DNA of 64,000 nt, from the NCBI GenBank assembly GCA_003024785.1, contig PUQB01000236.1, positions 166,097 to 230,096 of the forward strand. The letters are read 5' to 3'. The DNA comes from Selaginella tamariscina (Eukaryota > Streptophyta > Lycopodiopsida > Selaginellales > Selaginellaceae). The notes under the pieces are model-generated. The model did not search any database. It worked only from the letters and a program-made list of their open reading frames with translations, and was not told the DNA's origin. Positions 24,220 to 36,114 of this stretch are shown here, piece after piece. Each line of letters starts with the position of its first letter. The first letter of the stretch is position 1. A program made the position numbers and the translations under genes.

Positions 24220-27185
24220 ATGCAGACGCCTATCAAGCGCCAGGTACGTATGTATATATATATATATTGGGGGGTGTATGCGTGCGTAGCGGTTAATATG
24301 AAATTCTATGAATTTTATCGATACGTGCATATATATATACATGTGTGTGTATACATACACAATGTATTATGTACATATGAGTTATATACAATTCTTGCAG
24401 CCAAGCGAAGTAGAAGCAGAATTAAAACTCGCATTTCAGGAAACTGGTCTTGACCCGTCTTTTTTGGAGGTAAAATATGTGTAGCATGTGTGTGTGTGTG
24501 TGTACTTCTATATGTATGCATGTGTTATATACATAGTAAGTAAACCATATATAAAAGTTTAATATAATAGTAGCTATTAATGCAGTCTGTTTTTCGAGTA
24601 TTGGACTCCTCGGTGACTGTTGAGAAGCTTACGCAGTGGTTTGTATCCACTAGAGCTTTAAGATCACAGCTATTTAAGCAGAAATCCAAGCCTTTAATAT
24701 CCAGTGAACCAAGGTAAGCATAATGTATATACATTGGTGTGTGTGTCTGTGTGTGGGTTTGCGTGTGCGTGTGCGTGATTACAGTACATACTTTTTGTGT
24801 GTTTGAGAGACAGAGAGAGAGAGAGAGAGTTCTTAAAGTCTATGGCATATCAGTAACACAATCTATACATACAGGGACATACACATGCCGATATGTACTA
24901 CGCCTTCATAATTGAAGGATATAATATTAACTATTAAATAATTTATTAATTAATAGTTTGAGATGTTAATTCATATTTATAGCGACTCTACATCACAAGA
25001 CTCGAGCCTTGCAGAAAGCTCGCAAGATAGATTACGCAAAGCCCAGGGATTAATATTAATTCTAAATACTTGACTGGAAGAAACTTGTATGTTTACACAG
25101 TACACAGCATGAAGACTCTAGTGAAAACGAAGAAACACCAACTTCATTAGAGGTAAACCATGTATTATTTATTTAATATGCGATATATTACTATTTATCT
25201 ATATGTATGTTGTGTGTGTGTGACTTTATGTTTAGTTAAATTAATTAAATTTGATATAGGTGAATGTAAACTCAGGAGGATTGTATACTTTGCAGTATTT
25301 GAACAAGAAAATGGTGAAGAAGGGGCAGCATGTTTAAAATTTACATCTTCACGCCTCACTACACAGTCAGAACGCCTTGGTTATGAGATTGCAAGACATC
25401 TTGGTTGTTGTAATTCCCCAGGTGCGTGTCCATGTCTGTGTAAATACATGAGAGTTAAATGGTCATCTAGGTAATATATCAGTATAACTTCTACAAAGGT
25501 TATATGTATATTTTATTATATTTACTATTTTATATGTGTGTGTTATTTCCATATTATCAGGCCAGGCTTGTACGCAATGAATCTAGTGAATGGACGGAGA
25601 TTATTCAAGCAACTGAGAATGTGAAATCTAAGAATAATGAAGACCCTGAGTGTGTGAAGATATGTGAAGAGCTGCTTGAAGCTTTGGAGCTTAATCGCTG
25701 TTTATTACTTATGGGGTAATTAAATTCTTATTTATATAATTATTAACATTATTTAATCTCATATACTCTCATATATACAATATATATAAAGCAGTGTATA
25801 TTCTATAATGCTAATATTATAACCTATTGTTTTGTTTATTAATTTATATAGATATATTGATGGACGTCCGTTGCATAAATACAAGCCGGAGAGTATGACA
25901 CGGCCATCGCACAGAGAATATCCGCGTCTCTGGGTAGAATATTGTTACTGGACCTTGTTCTTCGTAACGAAGACGGTTGCCATGTCAGCAACTAGGCTGG
26001 CGTGGCAATACCGGAAAATCTTTTGTGTACGGAGAAATCACCAATCATTGATCCCTTGGACACGAAGCAAGGTATGTACACACACACACACAGAGACTTA
26101 TATGTACAGAGACATTTGTGTGTGTGCGTGTGCGTGAGAGAGAGAGATGATGCTTACATATATGAATTACGTTGGCAGTGGACCTAAAACTATCGAAAGT
26201 TCCACCTATACCAAAAACTGGAAAACTGGTAAAACCCAAAAGTTTACCAAGCCAAGCTAGTGGTAGAAAAGTGCTGACTGTACCAGCCGGACAAAGCTTA
26301 ATTACCCCGGTAAAGTCGTTCATGTGGTCGCAATTGATTCAGGAGTTCCTCGAAGACCGCCCGGACATAAGCGGGAGTTTGACAAGTCGAATATTCCAAG
26401 ATTCGTTGAGATGCTGGTCAACGATCCTGAGACCGCCTCCGAGTATTGACCGAGGTCTCCGCTGGGTACTTTGACCGGGATACTTTCACCTTGACCTCTC
26501 CAAGCTGAGTTCGGCCTTCATTTCCGGGTTTAAGGGCGGGTTTAAGGAAATGCTGGTTTAAAGACGTTTATGTTAAAACTTCACAGGAGGCTTGATTATT
26601 ACCTTAAACAGTTTGTAGAAGATATTACTGAGAATATTCCTGCTGACTGGACTCCAGAGAAGTCTTCCCAGGTATACGTCTCCTCTTCTCCTTCGTCAGT
26701 TAGTCCTCAGTCACGGCTTGGAAGACGTTTCACATTACAGTTGAAAGACTTTAACAAACTGGCTAAGGTATGCATAATTAAATATAATGTGTCTATTGCT
26801 ATTATTTATAATCATATACAGTGCATATATGTGTGTTTTTATGCATATAGTCATTATTTGTACATTACCAGTAACTTCTTTACTATGATTGAACCGCGTA
26901 ATTGCATATACATAATATATACTTACATACTGTTTAAAGTTTCTATGTACTTACTATTATAGTAAACAAGTATGAGCTAATATGTTAATGTAATTTTAAT
27001 TGTATTATTAATATTAAATTATTATAATTATATACAGGTTGATGATGGAATACATGAAAGAGTAGAACTGGATGATGTATTAGCTTTCTGAAGGAAACAA
27101 GTTATGCAAAACCCATGGCTTTATCACAGGCTTCCTTGAAGGTTATGGTCCACATAATGTAGTTGATAGCTCGAGCTTAAGGTAC

Positions 27186-27218
<33 letters not shown>

Positions 27219-28263
27219 TATTATTTACAGATCCGTTTAGAACATATATTGGAAAGAGTGGACCTTATTATACAAGGTGGGGATACAGACAGGCCATCGC
27301 GTGTACTTGATAATGTATATGTAGGGGGTACCTGTGTGGGAAATCTGTACATATACTTAAAACACATTGGGATTACACATATACTTTGCCTTTGTCCAAT
27401 AGAAGTTGGCTCTCCAGATGCGGATATTCTTCAGAGTTTTGAATATAAATCTTTTCAAGTAAGTTTTTAAATATTTAAAGATATAAATATAATCTATAGA
27501 ATTAAGTAAAACTAAATAAGTACGTTTTATAATGATGATGTAAGCTATTTTAGTAAAACATTAAGTTTTATTTACAAGGATATTTATTCAATTTAAAATA
27601 AAATAATTACGTTTCGAAATTCATATTTTATTTGAATAATGAACTTGAATTAATTTATTAATCCAAATTCTTTATATGAGTTAATTAATTAAGTAATTGG
27701 ATAATTATGAGCAGGTTCTTGATATTGAGGAGGAAGATATTGCTAGATATTTTAATGAAGCATGTGAGTTTATTGAAAGCTGTGAGAGAAGCAGTGGGAA
27801 AGCTCTTGTGCATTGCTTTGAAGGGAAAAGCAGAAGCCCAACTATTGTCCTTGCATATCTCATGCTCAACAAGTAACTCTGCGTGTGTGTGTGTGTGTTG
27901 TGTGCTGTGCGTGTGTGTGTATCCATTATCACTATATGCATAACTTTGAATCTACAGTACACCAGTATTTCCTTTGTTGAAACTTTATGTTTTATTATTA
28001 CATTAATTCTATATTATTTTAATTATTTAAATATAAATAATATTTTTTACAGGAAATACACATTACTGGTGCGTGGAATATACTAAAGGCCACAACACGC
28101 ACGCTCACAACCGAACGATGCGTTCATGAAGGCGCTTGGGGAGCTTGAGAAGAAGTTATATGGAAATAATACGATGGATTGGCCACAGAAGAAACCTGCA
28201 CTTATTCATTGCCCCATTTGTCAAAGTGTGGGTTTAAGTAATAGCTCACTTTTACACCAATGA
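24220..28263 (+). CDS. PHS1: PHS1-type dual-specificity phosphatase with N-terminal actin-fragmin-kinase-like domain
   Basis: PHS1 links a kinase-like domain, known to phosphorylate alpha-tubulin, to a dual-specificity phosphatase, and controls cortical microtubules. Exons are about 24220-24243, 24401-24469, 24586-24713, 24983-~25025, 25101-25152, 25260-25421, 25561-25715, 25852-26071, 26179-26767, 27038-27181, 27231-27458, 27715-27872 and 28053-28263. The kinase-like part shows SSRLTTQSERLGYEIARHLG, CEELLEALELNRCLLLMG, LVLRNEDRLPC and VAIDSGVPRRPPG. The phosphatase part shows DRPSRVLDNVYVGG, GITHILCLCP and the catalytic HCFEGKSRS (HCX5R). The C-terminus has CPICQSVGLSNSSL, a zinc-finger-like pair, and stops shortly after. 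It appears shorter than the flowering-plant protein, unless a frame error ends it early. Indels occur in exons 6, 8, 9, 10 and 13. The first exon is the least certain. Confidence 0.9.
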
Positions 28264-28678
28264 ACAGGTTTCACATATTGTAGAGAAGATGTAATTTTTT
28301 TTAATTAATAATATTAGAATAATTAATAATTTTTTACATTTAATTTATTTGCACTGTAAATAAATGGTTTAATTTTAACTAATTAAATACTAATTTGATT
28401 AAAATCTGCTAATAAAAGCATATTCCTCCTGTTAATAAAGCATATCTTGTGTTTAAGTATATATACGAAATTAATATTTAGTTTTCATATATGTATTTGA
28501 GATTAATATCAAATTTTTTAACATTATGGACAAACTCTTAAAACATTAAATGTAAACATACACACACAATAAATATATATGTATACATATATAGAGAGAG
28601 GATGTTTGGTTTGGATATCTATTTATTGAATTAAGAAAAATCATTAACATACATATTTAAAAAGAAAAATAATGTACT
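28264..28678. other. AT-rich 3' flank of PHS1
   Basis: Nothing recognisable apart from AT-rich sequence and a short TATA/GAGA run (28580-28602). The last four bases, TACT (28675-28678), are the left target duplication of gypsy element 2. Confidence 0.6.
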
Positions 28679-28883
28679 TGAAAGAGCCGATATATATTAA
28701 AATGTCAGATCCATTAAGCTACAAAAACCCTGCTTATATACAGGAGACCTCCTGCCACGTGGCACACATGTGACACGTGGCACTGACACATGGGGCCAGA
28801 TCACCACCCATGTGTCACTATGCATGTGTGTATATATACACATGCGTATATACATTACGTTACATAATATACAGTATCTTACA
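28679..28883 (-). repeat. Left LTR (3' LTR in coding sense) of element 2
   Basis: This 205-bp LTR differs from the right copy by a few substitutions and indels, chiefly at 28768-28795. It holds two CACGTG cores (about 28756-28761 and 28776-28781), the plant G-box; the right LTR keeps only the first. A TACATTACGTTACATAATATAC stretch precedes its end. Confidence 0.92.
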
Positions 28884-28900
28884 TTATCCCCCCTCTGCGG
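28884..28900 (-). promoter_or_regulatory. Polypurine tract of element 2
   Basis: Read on the minus strand this is GCAGAGGGGGGATAA, lying directly before the LTR. It is the expected plus-strand primer of a gypsy element coding leftwards. Confidence 0.75.
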
Positions 28901-30150
28901 TTGTGTAGATGGTGATGGATCTGATGGTCCTGGATCCGTGTGAGTTGGGCCATCTAAGGTATGACCGAATGTAGTCAACGAGTCTCGAACAACAAACCGT
29001 TTCATTCGAACTACGTGAACTATCTCAACCTCATGAGATCCCACCAACTGTACCTGATACACCTGAGGACCAACCTTTCGGAGAACTCGGTAGGGACCAA
29101 TTATGTAATAAACCAGTTGCAAGCCCAGGTGCAGTTAGCTTGGGAAAACGTACCAGTACTAAGTCACCGTCAGCATAGTCTGGTGGAGTTTGATGTCGTG
29201 CATTGTAAGAAGATTGTTGCTGTATTTGAGCTCGACCAAGATGTTCAGCAGACTCTGCACGCAGAAGAGGTAAGACAGCATCCAAATGTCGAGCCCACAT
29301 TTTGCATCCTCGGCACGTGGCAGATTCGATGATAATCCCAATTCACTAGGCAACTTAGGATCATATCCATACAATGCCTTGAATGGAGAGATACCAATCG
29401 AACTCTGAATGCCTGTTACATAAGCAAATCTCAAGCATCGCAAATACCAATCCCAGTCAGTGTGATTGAAGTTCACATACTTCGAGATCATACCCTTGAA
29501 GGTCCGATTCAATCGCTCCACCAAACCATCAGTTTGTGGATGATATGGAGAGGCAAATGAGTGTTTTACCCCTAACCTCTCACACAACACTCGGAATACC
29601 TCTGCAATGAAAGCGGGGCCATTATCTGATAACATCCGCTCTGGACAAGAATGCTGCAAAACCACATTATCGAACAAAAACAAAGCTGTTGACAGGGCAG
29701 TTGCATCCGGAAGAGCACCAACCTCCACCCAACGAGTTAAATAATCAGATACGACAATGATGTACTGGTTACCTTGAGAAGAACGTGGAAAAGGTCCCAT
29801 TAAATCCACTGCAATTAACTCAAAAGGGCGAGAGACGTTGATGGATTCTAACACCCCCATGGCCCGAGTCGTAGAGGAATTCCGAGTTTGACAAATGGGA
29901 CAACTCTGAATATACCTGATCACATCACCACGCATGCTAGGCCAATAAAAGGATCTGCGGAGCTTCTCCAACACTCGTTGGTGACCAAGATGACCTCCAA
30001 CAATAGGCGAATCATGATATGCTCGAAGAAGGTGTGGAACATATGTAGAGGGCACAGCCAACGCCATCTGTCTCTGGATTTGTCCCAATAAAATACAATA
30101 AACCATCCTGAAGTCGAAACTGAGCATGATATTGTCGAAACTGCGGTTCG
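28900..30150 (-). pseudogene. Element 2: integrase with GPY/F module
   Basis: One long open stretch (30127-29159, minus) carries the HHCC zinc domain (HLGHQRVLEKL to CPICQTRN). The catalytic core follows with VDLMGPFP, LSDNGPAF and YHPQTDGLVERLNRTF, giving all three acidic residues of D,D(35)E. A FAYVTGIQSSIGISPF segment comes next. A frame change near 29300 leads to the GPYRVLRKVG module (about 29090) and a proline-rich tail ending near 28900. Apart from that shift the core looks complete. Its role is insertion of element cDNA in the nucleus. Confidence 0.88.
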
Positions 30151-30329
30151 GAAGAGGACTTGCAAACGCATCCCGTAATTGCCTCGTCCACGTTCACGTT
30201 TTTGGGCATCCTGCCACTGTTCCAAGGATGGTAAGTCGGCATCGAATACCTGAGGGGCTTGTATCAAACCGAATGCTGCAGCGACTGCATGAGCAGGCAA
30301 AGTGGAATCAGAAAGGGGTGCTCGAGAAA

Positions 30330-31780
30330 GTGCATCCGCATCCACCATTGTTCGCCCAGGCCTGTGCACCACCTTAAAGTTATATACTTGGAGACGTAAT
30401 GCCCATCTGGCTACACGACCCACTAGATTCTTCCGTTTTAGCAAGGAAGTGACAGCAGCATGATCACACTCCAAAAGTGTTTCACTCCCATGTAAGTAGG
30501 CATGAAGTCGTTCAAAACCCCAAACAGCAGCAAGGCATTCTTTTTCAGTAGTGGAATAATTCCGCTCAGCCGGCGTGAGTACTCGACTAATGTAAGCCAC
30601 CGGGTGTCGAATTGAAGAATCCACAGCATCAGTTTGCATCAATACACCACCAATACCAACATCTGAGGCATCTACTCGTAAAATGAACGGACGAGTAAAA
30701 TCTGGGTATTGAAGCAATGGTGGAGTTGTCAGGAACTCTTTTAACTGGTCAAATGCCTGCTGACACCTGCGAGTCCACCTGAAAGATACCTGTGGACGAA
30801 CTAACTCCCGAAGAGGGGCAGTTCGATCAGTGAGATGATCGATGAATCGACCCAAGTACTGCACCGTGCCCAAGAAACGCTGGACTTCCTGTACTGTACG
30901 GGACGAGGGAACTCTCGAACAGCTCGCAACTTCATTGGATCCACCTGTAAACCCTCTCGAGATATACGGTAACCCAAGTAAGTGGTGTCGGTCGAACCAA
31001 ACACACACTTTTCAAGTTTCAACTTCAGGCCAACTTCTCGAAATCGATCAAGAACGCGCCGTACATCACGAATGTGATCCTCCCAAGAACCAGACCCATG
31101 AATGAGCACATCGTCGATAAAATCGGCAGTGATATCAGGCATATCGGAAAGAAGCTCATCCATCATGCGTTGAAAGGTGGCAGGAGCTGAAGTCAATCCA
31201 AAAGGCATGACCAAAAACTCGTAAAGACCAAATGGTGTCCGGAAGGCCGTTTTTGGAATATCCTCCTCAGCCATAGGAACCTGCCAATATCCTGATGCCA
31301 AATCCAACTTAGTAAACCATCGACTCTGACCCAAACGATCTAATAGATCGGCAGAGTTCGGAAGTGGATAGACATCTTTGATGGTAACATCGTTAAGAGG
31401 TCGGTAATCCACACAAAATCGGAGAGATCCATCAGGCTTGGGAACCAAATGAGGTTCACATGCCCATGGACTCCGTGACGGACGACACACTCGTTTACCA
31501 ATCATATCAGTAACAGCTGTTCGCATGGCTGATAACTCCTTTGGTGACCTGCGTCGAACCGGGACTTTGAAAGGCTTTGCATTGCCGGTGGGTATACAGT
31601 GTCGAGTCTTCACACGTGCACCTTGGGACAGATCAAATTTGAACAAACTTGCATACTGTTTCTTAAGTTGTTCGATGCAGTGTGCTCGACACTCAGGTGA
31701 CGGATCCGGCATTTGAACCTGTTGAGATGAACACCACCCAAGACCGGAATCAAAGGAGCTGTATGCGTGATACAAACAGC
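30330..31780 (-). pseudogene. Element 2: reverse transcriptase and RNase H
   Basis: The frame 31775-30920 (minus) is open through the RT: VPKPDGSLRFCVDYRPLND, FTKLDLASGYWQVPM, FLVMPFGLTSAPATFQR and the catalytic FIDDVLI at about 31108-31128. The first catalytic-box residue is Phe rather than the commoner Tyr. After a frame change near 30890 the connection and RNase H follow: FILRVDASDVGIGGVL, YSTTEKECLAAVWGFERL, and HRPGRTMVDADALSR near 30340. The catalytic Asp and Glu positions are visible. One clear break separates RT from RNase H. Confidence 0.9.
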
Positions 31781-32400
31781 AACAAGCTTCTCTGGACGTA
31801 AAGGAACAGACTGCAAAGACACAGACTCCAAGCGTAATACAGGAGGAGAGAGTGAAAAATCACATGTACCTTTCGACTGCTTTAACCAATCACATCCCAG
31901 AATGATGTCAAAGACCTGGGAAGGGACAACCCTAAGAGACCCAGAGGGAAACTTACAGTTGGCACCCATAACCAGCGTAGTCAAGTGGTGTACTGTGATA
32001 CTGCACGAGACTGCCCATTACCATATAAAATGTGCAAGACCTTATCTGCTCTTAAGGGTAATGAGCACCGATGCGCTAGAGAAGCAGTTATGGAAGACAT
32101 ACTGGATCCTGTATCCACAAGCACTGTGACTGAAAGATCATTCACCCGTGCAGAAAATGTGAAAACTGGATGATCTGGTGGAACTTGCAAACCTTGATAT
32201 GCATAGCGGAAAAAACATGGAGGTGAAGTTCCATCGCACGGGATCCCTCCGTCGCCCGTACGATTACTCGTTTTCCGCAACAGATCCACCTGCAAGAGAG
32301 GCTTCGTCATCTGAAGCTCATCATCAGCATAATGGCCGCCACAGGCACACCATCCGGAACATATGGTCGCCAGCCTGGATGTGGTGGACGCCAATCAGGA
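31600..32400 (-). pseudogene. Element 2: aspartic protease region
   Basis: The minus strand reads VTVLVDTGSSMSSI near 32110-32160, containing the retropepsin DTGS. After a frame change it reads VFDIILGCDWLKQ near 31890, the C-terminal protease block. It joins gag on one side and RT on the other. Confidence 0.82.
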
Positions 32401-33330
32401 TACACATCGCATGCCCGCCAAGTATGTCCAGGTGCCCAACAGGCCCAACAATGAACTTGATTGGGTCGACCTGCATTGTTCCGATTCCTCCTGTCACGAA
32501 TCCGTGGATTTTGACCACCACGGGCAGGAACTGGAGCAGGTGCAGGACGATTTCGTGGAGGTGGTCCACGGGGTGGGCCCCGAGGTCGACCACGAAAGGC
32601 TTGTCGTGCGGGCACATATGCAGCAGCATCAACCTCCATTGGATCAGCACGCTGAACAAGAGGAGCAGGTAACCCAAGGGGAACACGGCCCTCACCAGGC
32701 ACCAACTCAAAACGTTGAGCTAGTGCAAAAGCTTCCTCCAATGTGGTAGGACGAAGAGCCCGAACGAATCGAACAAGTTCGGGTCGCATAGTTGGCCATA
32801 ACATACCGAGCTTAATGGGCTCAGGCATGTTAGGATATGCACGCCGAACTAAATCCCCGAACCTAATACTGAACCGCATAACAGACTCACCAGGATGTTG
32901 TCGTATCGCATGCAGTTGTTGGAAAGCATCATCTGAATCCTCAACTTTGCCAAACGTACGTTTGAGGCATTCCGTTAACCGATTACTATTGGCTTGAATC
33001 TCCGCAGCCAATCCATTATACCACTTGAGCGCAGGGCCTTCCAAACATGTAGGGAATTCTCTGAGAGCACGGGCCTCATCCCAACCATGGTAACGAACAA
33101 TGACTTGGAAATGATCAAACCAGTGGTATACATCATCTCCCGGATCACCACAAAAAGATCGGGGTCGAACCCTCGGATTTGTGGCCTGTGAAGAAGATGA
33201 AGGAGTACTAGAAGCAGATCCCCCGGCAGGGCTCAGACGGGGAAGAGGAGGACGAACCCTCAACAAAGCGCTCCAACAACTTTGTTTGTGCATCAATAAT
33301 GCTAAACGCCGTCTCCATATTCATCGTCAT
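32300..33330 (-). pseudogene. Element 2: gag with CCHC zinc knuckle
   Basis: The likely ATG is at 33330 (minus). One frame change near 33225 leads into an open frame of over 900 bases. It contains a DVYHWFDHFQ-type capsid core, LEGPALKWYNGL and YPNMPEPIKLGML, then a Pro/Arg-rich basic tract. The zinc knuckle CWACWAPGHTWRAC (C-X2-C-X4-H-X4-C, about 32400-32445) follows. This is the canonical gypsy capsid and nucleocapsid order. The long clean frame contrasts with the shredded gag of element 1. Confidence 0.88.
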
Positions 33331-33362
33331 GAAAACACGAAAAGGAAAAGGCGGAAGAAAGG

Positions 33363-33382
33363 AATACCCAACTTCTCCACCA
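33363..33382 (-). promoter_or_regulatory. Candidate primer-binding site of element 2
   Basis: On the minus strand, one base after the LTR end, the sequence reads TGGTGGAGAAGTTGGG. The leading TGG would pair with a tRNA CCA end. It is not the initiator-Met type (TGGTATCAGAGC); the tRNA was not identified. Confidence 0.5.
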
Positions 33383-33383
33383 A

Positions 33384-33586
33384 TGAAAGAGCCGATATAT
33401 ATTAAAATGTCAGATCCATTAAGCTACAAAAACCCTGCTTATATACAGGAGACCTCCTGCCACGTGGCACACATGCGACACTGGCGCTGACACATGGCGG
33501 CCAGATCACCACCCATGTGTCACTATGCATGTGTGTATATACACATGCGTATATACATTACGTTACATAATATACAGTATCTTACA
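33384..33586 (-). repeat. Right LTR (5' LTR in coding sense) of element 2
   Basis: This 203-bp LTR is the near-identical partner of 28679-28883. The target duplication TACT follows at 33587-33590. It retains one CACGTG core (about 33462-33467). Confidence 0.92.
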
Positions 33587-33590
33587 TACT

Positions 33591-36114
33591 AAATTTATAT
33601 TTACTTAATTGATTTATGTTTAAATATGTTATTTTCTTTTCACATGTTTATAATGAAAGCTTCGTATATATAATCTTATTGATACATTATTTTATTTATA
33701 TACACACATGCAAATAATAAAGTGTATAAATTCCATTATAAATTCCCTTTCCTTAAATTAGAAATATAAAATTTAATATATATATATATATATAAAATAT
33801 TTTTCATTTTAAAAATTTATATAAAATCTTTATATTTGATGTTTTACAAATCTCTTTACATACATAATGTACATTTGTAAATTTAAAGTCTTAAGAACAA
33901 CATATGAAGTTTTACTTAAATTCATTTATGTTAACACTTATTATGTGCATATAAATAAATTTATAATTATTTTACAATGTAAAATAGTCATGAAAGTGAC
34001 TTTAAAAATTATGTATATATGTTTAATTGTATTAAAGAATGTATATTTTTAAGATGAGTAATAAAATAAAACTTTAAAATAAATACATAAATTAATACAT
34101 TTTAAAAAGTATATTGGTTGATCAAAGATGCATAATGATTTATTTTTAATAAGTAAATGATATATATGCACCAACTATTTTTGCAATTTTAAAGTTTTTG
34201 TGTATGTGTAAAAATATGAACTTACATTATTTATGTTTCATGTTTGTATTTATAAAATAAACGTCAAGTACATAACTTTGTAAACATTTTAAAAATTATA
34301 AAGAAATAATTAACATTTTAAAAAAGATATTTATAAATTTAGAGTTGGTATATTTCAACTCAAGTGACATAATTTGAAAAACTAATCTTTTAAATATGTT
34401 TTTTTTTAAATCATTATAATTGTATTTTACTAATATAAAAGTAAAAAACAAAGATATGTTTGAAAGTAGTTAACGTGTTTTATAAATTAAGTAAACATGA
34501 TTTATGTATTATAATTTGTATTTATTTATAAAAACATATCTCTCCCTAGTGTATAATGAATGGCTTGTTTAAAGAAAACGAAAAAAAGATATATAAATTT
34601 TATATTTAAAAGCTCTTATTATTCTTTTATGATTTTTAATTAAGTAACAAAAAAAACATGATGTGATAGTATGTTTTTTCTAAATATAAAGTCGTTAAGA
34701 AATTCATAAATAAGATAAAGTCTATTAGGTTAAAATATATATGATTTTACATAAATGTATGTTATTTTAATTCACACTCAATATTGATATGATTCTATTA
34801 ATATGAATCATGTGTATATGTAACATACTCAAGAATTTAAAAATTTATTGAAAACCATGCTTATTTAAATGTAAATTGTTAATTAAAAAATATTTTAGTT
34901 ATATAAAATTCAAAAGTGCTTGAAAAAGAAAATAAGAAGTAAACATCATTTTTAATATATGACATAGGCATTATTTTTATAGTTGTATCATATTAAAATA
35001 TATTACACATGTAAAACGATACATTCTTTAAAAAGGTTAAAATGGACTTAAAAAGATATTTACATAAATACATTAAAAGCATACCTCAATTTATATGTTC
35101 ATATTGTATTATTTCATGTAAAGTACAATAGTCTAGCAATATTTTCCTAGATAAAGCATAATAAATTAATAAGATATAAACATAATAAATTAACAAAATA
35201 TCCTTGAATAAAAAATAACATATTTTTAAATAAGTCATTACCATTTTAACCTGGTTTACCAAGTTTATTATTATCATTATGATAATTTTTATATATATAA
35301 TATCTTCAAAACCACTTCCTTTTCTTCTTGTTCTTTATTACATAAAATTGCTACATGAATATCTACTAAGAAATTATGTGTATATGTATATATATGTTTA
35401 TGCTACATATGTATAAGGCCATGAAAATATATATATAACTCAATGAAGCATCTTATAGTTTTATTAACATTAAGATGTTATATATTCAATTATGTATGTG
35501 TGAAAAGAGGGTAGAAAAGAGATTTACTTATTATCTGAATGCTATATATAAAAATAAGAAAAACACACACACACACACACAAATTATGAATATTTGAATG
35601 TATTGATGTGTGTGTGTGTGTTGACGAAAAAATGTGTGATAATTAGTTTAATCCTATTATCATTATCACAAATTTAAGTTTTAAATCTCTTCACACACAT
35701 CATGTATAGTATACTACATTTATATTTACTTAATTTTTCTTTCACATATTTATAGATTAAACTATATATTACTTTGCTTAATAATAATATTTTCTCTATG
35801 GTGCAATATTAAATTGGCTTTCTTATTCAGTAAACAACATAAAAAATTAAATATTCCCCACACACAATATTTCATTTGTATGTGACAATAATTAAAGGAT
35901 GTTAATTATCATATATTTAATTAAATCCTTGTAATTTGATTGAATCGATTTTCTAATTTATATAAATTCTAAAGAAATATATCAAACTCATGAATTTACA
36001 TATATATTGTATGCATACTGTATAAGCTGTTTTTACAACCACTCAGGGATCCTTCGAATATTCCACCCCTTTCAAAATTCGAAAATTAGGGTTCTACCGG
36101 CACTTGGTGGTATG
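33591..36114. other. AT-rich spacer
   Basis: About 2.5 kb of very AT-rich DNA with short TA, CA and GT runs (33780-33795, 35570-35580, 35608-35620). No coding similarity, transposon end or RNA gene was recognised. Confidence 0.6.

Larger units (their letters stand above)
28679..33586 (-). mobile_element. Compact Ty3/gypsy LTR retrotransposon without chromodomain (element 2)
   Basis: The element is 4,908 bp with short, nearly identical LTRs (about 205 and 203 bp) starting TGAAAGAG and ending CTTACA. It is flanked by a 4-bp duplication, TACT (28675-28678 and 33587-33590). The minus strand encodes gag, protease, RT, RNase H and integrase in gypsy order. The integrase ends in a GPY/F-type module with no chromodomain and no envelope-like frame. 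A TGG-initiated primer-binding candidate abuts the right LTR at 33363-33382, and a polypurine tract abuts the left LTR (28884-28900). The near-identity of the LTRs suggests a recent insertion. Only a handful of frame changes interrupt the coding region, far fewer per kilobase than in element 1. Confidence 0.92.

Noticed and set aside
32178..32749. Long plus-strand frames of about 130-160 codons
   Set aside because: They are antisense to the gag and protease of element 2, which has clear zinc-knuckle and DTGS motifs on the minus strand.
28679..33586. Integrated virus
   Set aside because: Gag-pol only, with LTRs and target duplication; no envelope-like frame. A Ty3/gypsy retrotransposon explains everything seen.
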